DNA from: an uncultured Roseateles sp.
GTDB taxonomy: Bacteria; Pseudomonadota; Gammaproteobacteria; Burkholderiales; Burkholderiaceae_C
Assembly: GCF_913777145.1 (NCBI RefSeq)
Contig: NZ_CAJYPS010000024.1
Location: forward strand, 186,001 to 250,000
Reading direction: 5' to 3'
DNA: 64,000 nt
Both the position numbers and the translations under genes were made by a program. Numbering within the stretch: the stretch's first letter is position 1; every line of letters begins with the position of its first letter. Below, one piece after another: positions 38,159 through 47,489 of the stretch. The notes under the pieces are model-generated. The model was not told the DNA's origin, did no database searches, and saw nothing but the letters and a program-made list of their open reading frames with translations.

Positions 38159-38644
38159 TCAGGCCTCGCCGTCCCAGTAGTCCACGCCGGCGTCCTGGCG
38201 CTGCAGCAGGCGCAGGCCCGGCGCATAGCAGCCCACCTTGCCGGAGTCGGGGTAGACGCAGATCTCAGGTGACTTCTGCGTGCTGATGGACAGGTAGTGC
38301 AGCGGCGCGGTCGAGGTGTTCAGGATCTGGTGCGGGTATTCGGGCCCGGCCGGGATGAAGATGGTGTCGCCCGCCTTGAGCGGCAGCCGCTCGCCCGCCA
38401 CCCGCAGCGTGCCCTCGCCCTGCAGGATCACGAACATCTCCTCCTCGCCATGGTGGTAGTGGTAGGGGCAGCTCTGCTGGCCGGGCGCCACCACGTCCAG
38501 GCGCGCGCCCAGCTGCGTGGCGGCGGTGCCGGCGGACAGCGAGGCGCCCTCGGTGTCGTAGTGCGGCGCGCGCACGAAGCGCTCGCGCGGGGCGTCGTGG
38601 AAGTTGCGGATCAGGCGCTGGCGCAGTTGCTGGGCGTCGGGCAT
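38159..38644 (-). CDS. Cupin-domain protein
   Basis: A 161-residue protein with one cupin barrel: the metal motif HYHHGEEEMFVIL (residues ~62-74), then LPLKAGDTIFIPAG and a later His in YPHQILN. Such proteins bind a metal and are often isomerases, dioxygenases or small-molecule sensors; the reaction is unknown. ATG 38644 is chosen because upstream codons overlap the promoter region of recQ. It converges on the phosphatase gene. Confidence 0.85.
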   Translation of the reverse strand: MPDAQQLRQRLIRNFHDAPRERFVRAPHYDTEGASLSAGTAATQLGARLDVVAPGQQSCPYHYHHGEEEMFVILQGEGTLRVAGERLPLKAGDTIFIPAGPEYPHQILNTSTAPLHYLSISTQKSPEICVYPDSGKVGCYAPGLRLLQRQDAGVDYWDGEA

Positions 38645-38683
38645 CACGGGTCTCCGGGTCAAGGCTGGGACAATGGCCGCTGA

Positions 38684-40570
38684 ATGAATTCGAGCGCGCA
38701 TCTTCCCCAGTCCACCGAAGCGCTGCAATCCGCAGCCCGACAGGTGCTGTCAGCAGTCTTCGGCTACACCGCCTTCCGCGGTCAGCAGGCCGACATCGTC
38801 GAGCAGGTGGCCGCCGGCGGCGACGCGCTGGTGCTGATGCCCACCGGCGGCGGCAAAAGCCTGTGCTACCAGGTGCCCGCCATCCTGCGCCAGCAGCAGG
38901 GCCATGGCGTGGCCGTGGTGGTGAGCCCGCTGATCGCGCTGATGCATGACCAGGTCGGCGCGCTGGAAGAGGCCGGCGTGCACGCGGCCTTCCTGAACTC
39001 CAGCCTCAGCAGCGACGAGGCCGCGCAGATCGAGCGCGAGATGATGAGCGGCCGCCTCACGCTGCTGTACGCCGCACCCGAGCGCATCACCACGCCGCGC
39101 TTCCTGGCGCAGCTGACCTCGCTGCACGAGCGCGGCCTGCTGTCCATGTTCGCGATCGACGAGGCGCACTGCGTCAGCCAGTGGGGCCACGACTTCCGCT
39201 CCGAGTACCTGCAGCTGAGCCTGCTGCACGAGCGCTTCCCCGATGTGCCGCGCGTGGCGCTGACCGCCACCGCCGATGCGCTGACCCGCGCCGACATCAT
39301 CGAGCGCCTGCAGCTGCAGGACGCGCGGCTGTTCGTCAGCAGCTTCGACCGGCCCAACATCCGCTACCTCATCGTCGAGAAGAACGGCTCGCCGCGCGAG
39401 CAACTGCTGCGCTTCATCCAGGACGAGCACGAGGGCGAGGCCGGCGTCGTCTACTGCCAGAGCCGCCGCAAGGTGGACGAGACCGCCGAGTGGCTCAGGA
39501 GCGAAGGCCTGAACGCACTGCCCTACCACGCCGGCCTGGACGCCGAGGTGCGTCGCCGCCACCAGGACCGCTTCCTGCGCGAGGACGGGCTCATCATCGT
39601 CGCCACCATCGCGTTCGGCATGGGCATAGACAAGCCCGACGTGCGCTTCGTCGCCCACCTGGACCTGCCCAAGAACATCGAGGCCTACTACCAGGAGACC
39701 GGCCGTGCCGGCCGTGACGGCGCGCCCGCCGAGGCCTGGATGACCTACGGCCTCGCGGACGTGGTCAACCAGCGCCGCATGATCGACGAGAGCCCCGCCG
39801 GCGAGGAGTTCAAGCAGGCCCAGCGCGGCAAGCTGGACGCGCTGCTGGCGCTGGCCGAGGCCACGGACTGCCGGCGCGTGCGGCTGCTGGCCTACTTCGG
39901 CGAACAGAGCCAGCCCTGTGGCAACTGCGACAACTGCCTGAACCCGCCGGCCACCTGGGACGCCACCGAGGCGGCGCGCAAGCTGCTGTCGTGCATCTAC
40001 CGCTTCCACCAGCGCGGCGAGCGCTTCGGTGCCGGCCACCTGATCGACGTGCTGCGCGGCAAGACCACCGACAAGACCCAGCAGTACGGCCACGACAGCC
40101 TGTCCACGTGGGGCGTGGGGGCCGACCTGTCGGAGACCCAGTGGCGCGCGGTGCTGCGCCAGCTGATCGCGCTGGGCCATGTGGCGGCCGAGGGCGAGTT
40201 CAACACGCTGGCGCTGCAGGACAGCGCACGGGCGGTGCTCAAGGGCGAGGTGGAGCTGAGGCTGCGCGAGGCCGAGGAAAAGCGCTCGCGCGGCCGCGCC
40301 ACCCGCGGCAGCAGCAGCCGGCCCAAGGTGGACCCGGCGCTGGGACTGGACGCCGAGGGGCTGGAGCGCTTCGAGGCGCTCAAGGCCTGGCGCTCCGAGG
40401 TCGCCAAGGAACACGGCCTGCCGGCCTATGTGATCTTCCAGAACACCACGCTGGCCGAGATGGCCCGCCAGCTGCCCGGCGACCTGGCCGAGCTGGGCCA
40501 GATCAGCGGCGTAGGCGCCAAGAAGCTCGAGGCCTATGGCCGCGAGATCCTGCGGGTGCTGGGGCGCTGA
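38684..40570 (+). CDS. recQ: ATP-dependent DNA helicase RecQ
   Basis: A 628-residue 3'-5' helicase acting in recombination and stalled-fork repair. It shows Walker [16 protein letters not shown] (~53-67), the DEAH box [18 protein letters not shown], the motif VI region [12 protein letters not shown], the RecQ zinc-binding cysteines ([10 protein letters not shown] then CGNCDNC), a winged helix and a C-terminal HRDC domain. Its length is close to that of E. coli RecQ. The stop shares one base with the start of the acetyltransferase gene (TGATG). Confidence 0.97.
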   Translation: MNSSAHLPQSTEALQSAARQVLSAVFGYTAFRGQQADIVEQVAAGGDALVLMPTGGGKSLCYQVPAILRQQQGHGVAVVVSPLIALMHDQVGALEEAGVHAAFLNSSLSSDEAAQIEREMMSGRLTLLYAAPERITTPRFLAQLTSLHERGLLSMFAIDEAHCVSQWGHDFRSEYLQLSLLHERFPDVPRVALTATADALTRADIIERLQLQDARLFVSSFDRPNIRYLIVEKNGSPREQLLRFIQDEHEGEAGVVYCQSRRKVDETAEWLRSEGLNALPYHAGLDAEVRRRHQDRFLREDGLIIVATIAFGMGIDKPDVRFVAHLDLPKNIEAYYQETGRAGRDGAPAEAWMTYGLADVVNQRRMIDESPAGEEFKQAQRGKLDALLALAEATDCRRVRLLAYFGEQSQPCGNCDNCLNPPATWDATEAARKLLSCIYRFHQRGERFGAGHLIDVLRGKTTDKTQQYGHDSLSTWGVGADLSETQWRAVLRQLIALGHVAAEGEFNTLALQDSARAVLKGEVELRLREAEEKRSRGRATRGSSSRPKVDPALGLDAEGLERFEALKAWRSEVAKEHGLPAYVIFQNTTLAEMARQLPGDLAELGQISGVGAKKLEAYGREILRVLGR

Positions 40571-41148
40571 TGGACGCCGGCCTGGAAATCCACGCGCTGA
40601 CGCCCACGCGTCAGGCCGATTTCCTGGCCTTCTTCGACGGCGAGGCCTTCGCGGACAACCCGCGCTGGGGCTTTTGCTACTGCCAGTTCCTGCTGGTGGA
40701 TCACCGCGTGGTGCAGTGGTCGGCGCGCGGCGCGGCCGAGAACCGCGAGGCCGCCTGCACGCGCATCGCCTGCGGGCAGATGCAGGGCTGGCTGGCCTAT
40801 CGCGAGGGCCGTGTGATCGGCTGGTGCCACGCGGGGCCGCGCCGGCTGTTCGCGGCGCTGGAAGACACCGTGGAGCCCGAGGCCGCACAGATGGGCCAGA
40901 TCGGCTGCTTCGTGATCGCCCGGCCCTACCGCCGCCAGGGCGTGGCGACGGCGCTGCTGCAGGCGGCGCTGGCCGGGCTCAAGGCCCAGGGCCTGCGGAT
41001 GGTGGAGGCCATGCCGGCCACGCCAGGCACTGTGCCCAGCGATGCCCGCGAGCATTTCGGCCCGCTGGCGATGTTCGAGCGCGCCGGCTTCCTGCCCCAC
41101 CGACTCGACGACGACGGCAGCAAGCTGTTCATGCGGCGCGAGCTCTGA
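40570..41148 (+). CDS. GNAT-family N-acetyltransferase
   Basis: A 192-residue acetyl-CoA-dependent acyltransferase. The GNAT core is visible in the second half: IGCFVIARPYRRQGVATALL (the R-x-x-G-x-A acetyl-CoA loop), then LKAQGLRMVEAMPA and FERAGFLPHR. The first half carries several cysteines (FCYCQF, ACTRIACGQ). The substrate is unknown. It is translationally coupled to recQ by a one-base stop/start overlap. Confidence 0.87.
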   Translation: MDAGLEIHALTPTRQADFLAFFDGEAFADNPRWGFCYCQFLLVDHRVVQWSARGAAENREAACTRIACGQMQGWLAYREGRVIGWCHAGPRRLFAALEDTVEPEAAQMGQIGCFVIARPYRRQGVATALLQAALAGLKAQGLRMVEAMPATPGTVPSDAREHFGPLAMFERAGFLPHRLDDDGSKLFMRREL

Positions 41149-41155
41149 GCCCGGC

Positions 41156-41449
41156 TCAGCAGTCGCGCGGCGCGGTGCAGGCGCTGGCGAGCTGGGCGCC
41201 GTCGGCGGCGGCATCGCGGCGGCCTTCGATGACCACGCGGGGCAGCTGGGCCACGGTCTCGCCGGCGGCGGGGCTGCGCTGGCCGGTGATGACCACGCGT
41301 TCCAGGCGAACGATGTCGGCGGCCGGCTCGGCGGGGGCGGCGACGGTGAGCCAGATCGCACCGGTCATGGCCAGCAGGCCCACCAGCGTGGCGGCGCTGA
41401 TGGCGTGCAGGGCGGCGGTGCGGTGGCTGGTGGTGCTGATGCGGTTCAT
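41156..41449 (-). CDS. Small membrane-anchored hypothetical protein
   Basis: A 97-residue protein with one N-terminal hydrophobic helix (ISAATLVGLLAMTGAIWLTV) followed by a periplasmic tail. The tail contains the phrase RVVI-x-G-x-R twice (LERVVITGQR and LPRVVIEGRR) and ends with two cysteines. I know no function for it. The 192 bases between it and the peroxidase-P450 gene hold no other gene. Confidence 0.6.
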   Translation of the reverse strand: MNRISTTSHRTAALHAISAATLVGLLAMTGAIWLTVAAPAEPAADIVRLERVVITGQRSPAAGETVAQLPRVVIEGRRDAAADGAQLASACTAPRDC

Positions 41450-41641
41450 GGCTTGCTCCGGTTGGTGACTGAACTGTGCGCGCCACGCCCCGGCAAGACC
41501 TGGGGTTTGCGATAGCTTGCGGATTTCGGGGGCCGATCTGCGTCTGGGGTGGATGACCGTCAACAGCCTTGAGGGCAGATCCCGATCTGCACGCCCGACC
41601 CCGCCGGGATACTGCGCGCCACTCAACCAGGGAGACCCTGC

Positions 41642-44600
41642 ATGGCACGCAGCAACGACGTCCAGCTGGGCGGCATCACCGATCTGGTGCTGATCGCCGA
41701 CATCAAACCGGGCTTTGTCGACGCCCTCGAAGTCGCCACCTATGTGGACCGGCTGCGCAAGGTGCTGCGCACGCTCAACGGTCTGCGCCTGGGCTCGCGC
41801 GAGTCCAGCGCACCGGCCTCGCCCTATACCGACGTGGTGGCGCGCTGGCGCATCGTGCACTCCTTCCGCTGGGCGGTCATAGACGGCCAGAACGGCGCGC
41901 CCGACCGCCTTTTGCTGAACGTGAATTTCGACGGCGGCTGGGAGCCGTACATGCGGGTGATCTGGGACCAGCTCGGCTCCACGCTGGACCTGATCCTGTG
42001 CCATGTGGAGGGCTACCAGCTGTCGCACCAGTGCAGCTTCGAGACCTACTCGCGCTGGGTGCGCGCGCACGAGATCTCGGCGGACTTCCTCTTCATCGAA
42101 TCCGGCCGCACGGTCAGCGATGCCGAATACCTGGCCAAGCTGGAGGCCGCGCAGCGCGGCCGCCCCGACGAGCTGGCCGCCGACCGGTTGCGCGCGCCGT
42201 CCAGCGGCCAGGTCCAGCCCCTGCCCACCGAGCCGGCCGAGCGCTTCGCGATGGCCGCGCGCGGCCTGGTGCCGCTGGCGGGGCTGTTCACGCTGCAGCG
42301 CTTCTTCAGCCTCGCCGCGCCCGACGGCTTCGTGCTGCTGCGCGCCACGCACGACATCCTGTTCGAGCTGCAGCAGCTGGACACGCGCCGCCAGTTCCCG
42401 GTCGGCGCGGGCACCAGCCCCGGCGAGCTGCTGCGTCGCCGCCACTACGAGATGCTGGCCTGGTTCGAGTCGGCCGTGCCCATGCCCGAGGTGGCGGCCC
42501 GCGCACTCAGCCTGGCCGATGCCGACCTGCAGGCCGGCATGCTGAGCAAGCTGCCGGCCAACCGTGGCGCGCTGCTGCTGCTGCGCGTGGCCCAGCCCGC
42601 GCAGGCGCTGGCCTGGCTGTCCACCGCGCCGGTGCAGGCCGAGGGCCAGGCGCCGCGCGCCGACGGCCCGCTGGCCGGCGTGTGGACGCAGGTGGCCCTC
42701 ACGCTGGCCGGCCTGCGCGCCCTGGGCGTGCCCGACAGCCGCATCGCCCGCTTCCCGCAGGCCTTCAAGGAGGGCATGGCCGCCCGCGCCGGCCTGCTGG
42801 GCGACGTGCGCCACAACCACCCCACGCACTGGGCGCTGGCGCCCCACCTCAACGGCCGCGACCGCTTCGACCCCGCCACCGCCCATGTGCTGATCCAGCT
42901 GCGCTTTGCCAGCGCCTCGGGCGGCGAGTTCGTCACGCCGGCCGACGAGGCCCGCCTCCAGGCCGCCGCCGCCGCGCTGACCCAGGGCACGGGCCTGGCG
43001 CTGATGGCCATGGAGCCCATGCGCAGCAATGCGGTGGACAGCGAGAACTTCGGCTTCAAGGACGGCATCAGCCAGCCCACGCCCGAGTGGAAATCGCCCA
43101 GCCCCACCGGCGCCCGCTGGGACGACCGCGTGCCCACCGGTGAGGTGGTACAGGGCTTTGTGACCGCGCGCGACAAGGGCTACCCCGTGCCCGAGCAGCC
43201 CGACGCGCTGCTGGACCGCGGCTCCTTCCTGGCGGTGCGCAAGCTGCGCCAGTACGTGGGCCGGCTGGACCGCGTGGTCAGCACCGAGGCCAAGCGCCTC
43301 AACCTGCCCAAGGAGCTGCTGCTGGCCAAGCTGATGGGCCGCTGGCGCGACGGCCGCCCGCTGGCGGACGAGACCGCGATCAACGACTTCAACTACGAGG
43401 CCGATGCCAAGGGCGCGCTGTGCCCCTTCCACGCCCACATCCGCCGCGCCAACCCGCGCGACCAGGCCCCCGACTCCGCGTTCGCCAAGGCCCGCATGCC
43501 GCGCCTGCTGCGCCGCGGCATGAGCTACGGCCCGCCGCCCAACCGCGCCCAGCCCGAGGACGACGCCGACCGTGGCCTGGTCTTCATGGCCTACAACGCT
43601 CACCTGGCCGAGCAGTTCGAGGTGGTGCAGCGCTGGGTGGCCGGCGGCAACGCCAGCGGCGGCTACTCCGCGCAAAGCGACCCGCTGCTGGGCGTGGTGG
43701 ACCCCAGCACCCCGCGCCGGCTCTACCCCTTCGAGCACGCCGGCAAGGCGCTGGAGATCGACCTCGGCCCCGAGCCCTTCGTCACGCTGCAATGGGGCGC
43801 GTATTTCTTCGTGCCGTCCATCCCGGCGCTCAAGGCCCTGCCCGGCCTGGTGGAGCTGCCGCTGCCCCTGCCCGCCGCCACGCCCGTGCCGCTGCAGGCG
43901 CCCGCGCTGGACGACCTGGCCGGCTGGCAGCGCTGGCTGGAAGACACCAACACCCGCGACACCGCCTGGGCCTGGGTGCGCGCCCAACCCGGCGGCGTCG
44001 CCCGCACCGCCTACGGCGTGCTGGTGGGCACGAGCGAGCGCGTGCTGGAGGTGCTGCGCAACCAGCCGGACCGCTACTCGGTGTCGGGCTACGGCGAGCG
44101 CATGCGCGACTCGGTGGGCGTGGGCTTTCTCGGCCTGGACGAAGACACCGGCCATAAAGAACAAGCGCCGCGCGTGAATGCCGCGCTGGAGAGCGTCACC
44201 GAGGCCCAGGCCTATGCAGCCGCCTACCAGGTGGCGGCCGCCGGCATTGCCGGCCTCAAGGCCGAGGCCCAGGCGCTGCTGGCCGCCTTCCCGGCCAGCC
44301 AGAAGCCGCGCGACCTGCCCACCGACACGCCGCTGGACCTGGAGCGCCTTAGCGAAGGCGTGCTGGCCAAGCTGTGCCAGGTGTGGTTTGGCCAGCCCGA
44401 CGGCGTGCACGTGTGGGGGCCGGAGTTCCACCCGCCGGGCGCACCGCAGGCGCCGCGCTGCCCGCGCGAGCTGTTCCGCGTATCGCGCTATGTGTTCGGG
44501 CCGCACCCCACCGAATCGGTCTGCCAGGCCGGCCGCGAGGCGGGCCAGGGCTTCACCGCCGGCATCGCGGCCTGGCTGGCCGCCACGCCCGCCGACAAGC

Positions 44601-45175
44601 TGCCGCCGCTGAGCCGCGCCATCGTGGCCGCCGCCCGTGCGGTGCCCGATGCGCCGGCCGACCTGGCCGAGCGCACGCTGGCCGGCGTGATGCTGGGCTT
44701 CCCGCCCACCACCCACGCCAACCTGCTGACCGCGCTGGCCGCCTGGGTGCAGAGCCGCAAGCTGTGGGAGCTGCAACCCAGCTGGCACGAGGCCGCGGTG
44801 GACGCCGCCACCGGCCTGCGCCCCTTTGCCGAGGCCGTGTCCCGCCTGCGCCCCACGTTGATCGCCACGCTCACGCAGCGCCCCACGCCCTACCAGGTGT
44901 GGCGCCGCGCCCGCACGCCGCACCGGCTGGGGCAGGTGGACGTGCAGGTGGGCGACGTCATCGTCGCCGCGCTGGGCTCGGCCACGCGGCAAGACCCGCT
45001 GCGCCACCACCTGATCTTCGGCGGCGACCGCGCCGACCCGACGCTGCCGCCGCTGCATGCCTGCCCGGGCTATGGGATGGGCATGGGGGTGATGCTGGGG
45101 GTGATTGCGGCGGTGTTGGATGCGGGGGTGATGAGGTTTACGGGGTCGCCGACGGTGGTGGCGTTGGGGGTTTGA
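41642..45175 (+). CDS. DyP-type peroxidase fused to a cytochrome P450-like domain
   Basis: A 1177-residue soluble protein. Residues ~1-300 form an alpha/beta region of unknown family (phrases such as RWAVIDGQ and LLLNVNFDGGWEPYM). Residues ~305-735 are a complete DyP peroxidase: GLRALGVP and FKEGMAARAGLLGD, then the catalytic GFKDG (Asp474), the proximal heme ligand His599 in CPFHAHIRRANPR, and the distal arginine in LLRRGMSYG (624/625). Residues ~755-1177 resemble a cytochrome P450: an I-helix-like GVMLGFPPTTHANLL (~1015) and the heme-thiolate motif LHACPGYGMG with Cys1141. The K-helix ExxR is not clean (E1064 and R1068 are four apart). It is thus a candidate two-heme enzyme. A ribosome site (GGGAGA) precedes ATG 41642. 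Confidence 0.85.
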   Translation: MARSNDVQLGGITDLVLIADIKPGFVDALEVATYVDRLRKVLRTLNGLRLGSRESSAPASPYTDVVARWRIVHSFRWAVIDGQNGAPDRLLLNVNFDGGWEPYMRVIWDQLGSTLDLILCHVEGYQLSHQCSFETYSRWVRAHEISADFLFIESGRTVSDAEYLAKLEAAQRGRPDELAADRLRAPSSGQVQPLPTEPAERFAMAARGLVPLAGLFTLQRFFSLAAPDGFVLLRATHDILFELQQLDTRRQFPVGAGTSPGELLRRRHYEMLAWFESAVPMPEVAARALSLADADLQAGMLSKLPANRGALLLLRVAQPAQALAWLSTAPVQAEGQAPRADGPLAGVWTQVALTLAGLRALGVPDSRIARFPQAFKEGMAARAGLLGDVRHNHPTHWALAPHLNGRDRFDPATAHVLIQLRFASASGGEFVTPADEARLQAAAAALTQGTGLALMAMEPMRSNAVDSENFGFKDGISQPTPEWKSPSPTGARWDDRVPTGEVVQGFVTARDKGYPVPEQPDALLDRGSFLAVRKLRQYVGRLDRVVSTEAKRLNLPKELLLAKLMGRWRDGRPLADETAINDFNYEADAKGALCPFHAHIRRANPRDQAPDSAFAKARMPRLLRRGMSYGPPPNRAQPEDDADRGLVFMAYNAHLAEQFEVVQRWVAGGNASGGYSAQSDPLLGVVDPSTPRRLYPFEHAGKALEIDLGPEPFVTLQWGAYFFVPSIPALKALPGLVELPLPLPAATPVPLQAPALDDLAGWQRWLEDTNTRDTAWAWVRAQPGGVARTAYGVLVGTSERVLEVLRNQPDRYSVSGYGERMRDSVGVGFLGLDEDTGHKEQAPRVNAALESVTEAQAYAAAYQVAAAGIAGLKAEAQALLAAFPASQKPRDLPTDTPLDLERLSEGVLAKLCQVWFGQPDGVHVWGPEFHPPGAPQAPRCPRELFRVSRYVFGPHPTESVCQAGREAGQGFTAGIAAWLAATPADKLPPLSRAIVAAARAVPDAPADLAERTLAGVMLGFPPTTHANLLTALAAWVQSRKLWELQPSWHEAAVDAATGLRPFAEAVSRLRPTLIATLTQRPTPYQVWRRARTPHRLGQVDVQVGDVIVAALGSATRQDPLRHHLIFGGDRADPTLPPLHACPGYGMGMGVMLGVIAAVLDAGVMRFTGSPTVVALGV

Positions 45176-45191
45176 GGCAGGGCTTTGCGGT

Positions 45192-45521
45192 GGGCTTGGC
45201 GAGGGGTTTGTCGTACTTCGCGAGGCCCATGCCGGGATTTCGTCCCGGCGGCCGACTCACTTTCTTGCGCGCGCAAGAAAGTAAGCAAAGAAAGCGCCCC
45301 TGTTCCGCCGCCCCTCGCTGCGCGAGGGGTTCCCTGCGATGCTCGCCCGACAAGGCCGCGCCGAACTCGCGTCGCTACGCTCTGCTCGAACAAGCGTCGC
45401 GAGTCAGTTCTTGAAGCGTGCTTCGCACGCGCCTTGTCGGGCTGTGCTTCTCGGCGGCTCCAAAGGGGAACCCCGAAACAGCCAACAGCCTGTTTGCCCG
45501 CCGCTAACGCGGCGGGCAAAC
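45192..45521 (+). repeat. Structured repeat element, copy A
   Basis: About 330 bases built of hairpins: 45231-45249; a perfect palindrome 45259-45282; 45311-45329 with a TGC loop; a 12-base long-range stem 45345-45356 with 45431-45442; inside it 45416-45430; and a closing 13-base stem with TAAC loop at 45492-45521. An inverted copy lies at 48027-48370. The two share blocks such as CCCCTGTTCCGCCGCCC, GTTCCCTGCGATGCTCG and TCTCGGCGGCTCCAAAGGGG, but the stem sequences differ while staying paired. No protein is evident. Bases 45522-45755 hold nothing that I recognise. Confidence 0.8.
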
Positions 45522-45755
45522 CTGGATGGCCAACTCAGCGGAGCCTTGCGATCATCCATGCCTCAGCTACTTGTAACAGCGTGCCGCCTTTGTCAGAAAT
45601 TTAGCGGACGCTTAGTACAGCAGCCGCGAGACAAATTTTTCCAAATCAAGAGCTAGGGGCCGCCTCCACCATCTTTGTCATGCAGCACATCTGTTTGATA
45701 AGAGGCGCTGGCTATCGCTCGAAACACGCTGGACAGCACAAATACACTTCAGCAC

Positions 45756-46259
45756 ATGACCGAAGTCGTAAACAACCTTTCCTCTGCAGGCTGGTGGATC
45801 AGCGTTGTCATTGTCGGGCTGCTGATTAATCTAGTCAGTGCATACATCAAGGCGCCAATTGATTCGCTTGGATCGAAGCTGTCTAGTGCATGGAGAAGCC
45901 GAAGCGAGAGGTCGCTGCAGCAGCTCAATGCTTCCATCGCCGCTGCCGTAGCAGACCCTACCAACCTCGCTCATCTGCAGTACCGCGCGTTGACGTATCG
46001 GTCCAAGTCGAATGGTTGGCTAATTTGCATGTGCATTGGCCTCGCATTCAATTCACTTGATGCCATTCTCCTTGCGCTTGGGCAAATGCATGGTCACCCG
46101 TTTGCTGGTATCCGAGTGCCTATGCCAAACGGCCCAATCTACTTCGGGATATTGATTGGCGTGTCTGCGATTGGCGCAATGAGGGCAGCATCTGCGGCAG
46201 CTGATAGCGAGACGGTGATTGAGCGAGCTAGGCGCCAGCTTGAAAAGCGTCCTGTCTAA
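45756..46259 (+). CDS. Small membrane protein of unknown function
   Basis: A 167-residue protein with about three hydrophobic helices: WWISVVIVGLLINLVSAYI (residues ~13-31), GWLICMCIGLAFNSLDAIL (~87-105) and IYFGILIGVSAIGAM (~127-141). A charged stretch rich in Arg and Ser lies between the first two. I do not recognise a family. GC content and codon use are clearly lower than in the flanking chromosome, suggesting transfer. Its TAA stop lies inside an attC-like site, as is common for integron cassette genes. Confidence 0.68.
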   Translation: MTEVVNNLSSAGWWISVVIVGLLINLVSAYIKAPIDSLGSKLSSAWRSRSERSLQQLNASIAAAVADPTNLAHLQYRALTYRSKSNGWLICMCIGLAFNSLDAILLALGQMHGHPFAGIRVPMPNGPIYFGILIGVSAIGAMRAASAAADSETVIERARRQLEKRPV

Positions 46260-46322
46260 CCAATCGCTCGAACCGACTCGCGTCGGCAAGCCACCGCTCA
46301 GATCTCAGCTTCAACGTTGTGC
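46254..46322. repeat. attC-like recombination site 1
   Basis: It starts with GTCTAAC (46254-46260, fitting RYYYAAC) and ends with GTTGTGC (46316-46322, one base off GTTRRRY). An inner hairpin CCGAC-TCGC-GTCGG lies between. The length (69 bases) and placement at the end of a small gene fit an integron cassette site, though the outer arms pair imperfectly. Confidence 0.5.
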
Positions 46323-46335
46323 CTCGCAATCCACC

Positions 46336-46980
46336 ATGCCAGAACTCCAATCGCAGATTGTCTACGTGCTTACCAACCCGGCGATGCCTGGGCTTGTGAA
46401 GATCGGAAAGACAACCCAACTCGAGGTCGATGACAGGATGAAGCAGTTATATGGCACTGGCGTCCCAGTACCATTTGACTGTGCCTTCGCGTGTCAGGTC
46501 CGCGACGCAACGGAAGTGGAGAAGGCGCTTCACCTCGCCTTCGGCATGATGCGGATCAATCCGAACCGTGAATTCTTCAAGATCGAGCCAGAGCGAGTCA
46601 TCGCAGTTCTTCGACTACTGAAGGTCGATGACGTAACGGTTCAGTTCGAGAGGAGCATCGAGTCAGATGTGCCCCCTGCTGACATCCAGTCCGCACACGT
46701 CCTGAAGCGAGCTCGCCGACCAAAGATGAACTTTCACGAGCTGGGAATTCCGAATGGATCCGTCCTCGTTTCAACCGAAGAGCCGGCGGTGACGGTCACA
46801 GTAGTTGACGAGCGTAAGGTTCAGTTTGCTGGGGAGGTCTGCTCACTTACGGCTGCAACCAGAAAAGTGCTGCAGCTGGCCGATGACTATGCACTCCAGC
46901 CATCTCCGTTCTGGACTTTCAACGGCAAAACGTTGAAGGAAATCTACGAAGACTTTCACACGACTAGTGAGGAGGCCTAA
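46336..46980 (+). CDS. GIY-YIG nuclease-family protein
   Basis: A 214-residue protein. Residues ~1-85 form a GIY-YIG (T5orf172-like) domain: IVYVLTNPAMPGLVKIGKT, then VEKALHLAFGMMRINPNREFF. The C-terminal part (NFHELGIPNGSVLVS ... VCSLTAATRKVLQ ... FWTFNGKTLKEIYE) resembles the RAMA-type domain found with restriction enzymes and methylases. It may bind or cut nucleic acid. ATG 46336 is used; the earlier frame runs through the attC-like site. GC is low for this chromosome. Its TAA stop lies in a second attC-like core. Confidence 0.78.
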   Translation: MPELQSQIVYVLTNPAMPGLVKIGKTTQLEVDDRMKQLYGTGVPVPFDCAFACQVRDATEVEKALHLAFGMMRINPNREFFKIEPERVIAVLRLLKVDDVTVQFERSIESDVPPADIQSAHVLKRARRPKMNFHELGIPNGSVLVSTEEPAVTVTVVDERKVQFAGEVCSLTAATRKVLQLADDYALQPSPFWTFNGKTLKEIYEDFHTTSEEA

Positions 46981-46997
46981 CTCGAACGTTAGGCCTC
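46972..46997. repeat. attC-like core 2 (collapsed site)
   Basis: A perfect 10-base inverted repeat with a 6-base spacer. It contains GCCTAAC (46975-46981) and GTTAGGC (46988-46994), exact matches to the RYYYAAC and GTTRRRY integron core sites, but with the usual central part missing. It could be an attC remnant or a simple hairpin. Confidence 0.5.
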
Positions 46998-47006
46998 AGA
47001 AGCAGA

Positions 47007-47489
47007 ATGCAGCGGCTCCATCGGACAGATATTGCTCGCCGCCAACTGCAGACCGCGGTCGAGTTATTTCTGCAAGGCCTCGATCGGTCATCCGTGATCA
47101 CCCTGGCCGGCGCAGCCAGCAACGTACTTGACAGTCTCGTCCGCAGAGCCGGGAAGGAGCCTTTCGTGGACTATGCCCGTAAGGTCTACGACCATGTTGT
47201 CGGAGGCACCCCGAAGCGTCGATCGTACGCGCACCACATTGACCTCAGGCTCGGAGTCATCGCGCACAAGCACCTCGCACCAACAGACCCGGACGTAGTC
47301 GAACTCGACCTGGAGAAGCACGCAGCGGATGCTCTTGCTCGGGCCATCGTCGACTACACCGCTCTGTACGGACAGGACGAACCATTCGTGAAGGCCTACT
47401 TACAGTGGGCATGGGTCAACACGGACGGTCCGGCGCAAATGGAAGCATTCAAGTCGGGTCCGACAAAGTTCCGAAAACGGCCGAAGTGA
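47007..47489 (+). CDS. Cassette protein, first of two tandem paralogues
   Basis: A 160-residue soluble helical protein that I cannot assign to a family. It begins MQRLHRTDIARRQLQTAVEL and contains SVITLAGAASNVLDSLV near residue 30. It is homologous to the next gene, which has the same length. It starts 10 bases after the attC-like core at 46972-46997, and its TGA stop overlaps the GTG start of the paralogue (GTGA). Low GC and a location between inverted repeats point to acquired DNA. Confidence 0.65.
   Translation: MQRLHRTDIARRQLQTAVELFLQGLDRSSVITLAGAASNVLDSLVRRAGKEPFVDYARKVYDHVVGGTPKRRSYAHHIDLRLGVIAHKHLAPTDPDVVELDLEKHAADALARAIVDYTALYGQDEPFVKAYLQWAWVNTDGPAQMEAFKSGPTKFRKRPK

Noticed and set aside
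41156..45058. A 1300-codon frame opposite the peroxidase-P450 gene, in frame with the 97-residue protein
   Set aside because: Only the last 97 codons look like a protein; the rest is antisense shadow.
45192..45521. Short frames inside the repeat elements (translating phrases such as LSCARKKVS)
   Set aside because: They are not conserved as protein between the two copies, while the hairpins are; the element is better explained as a structure.
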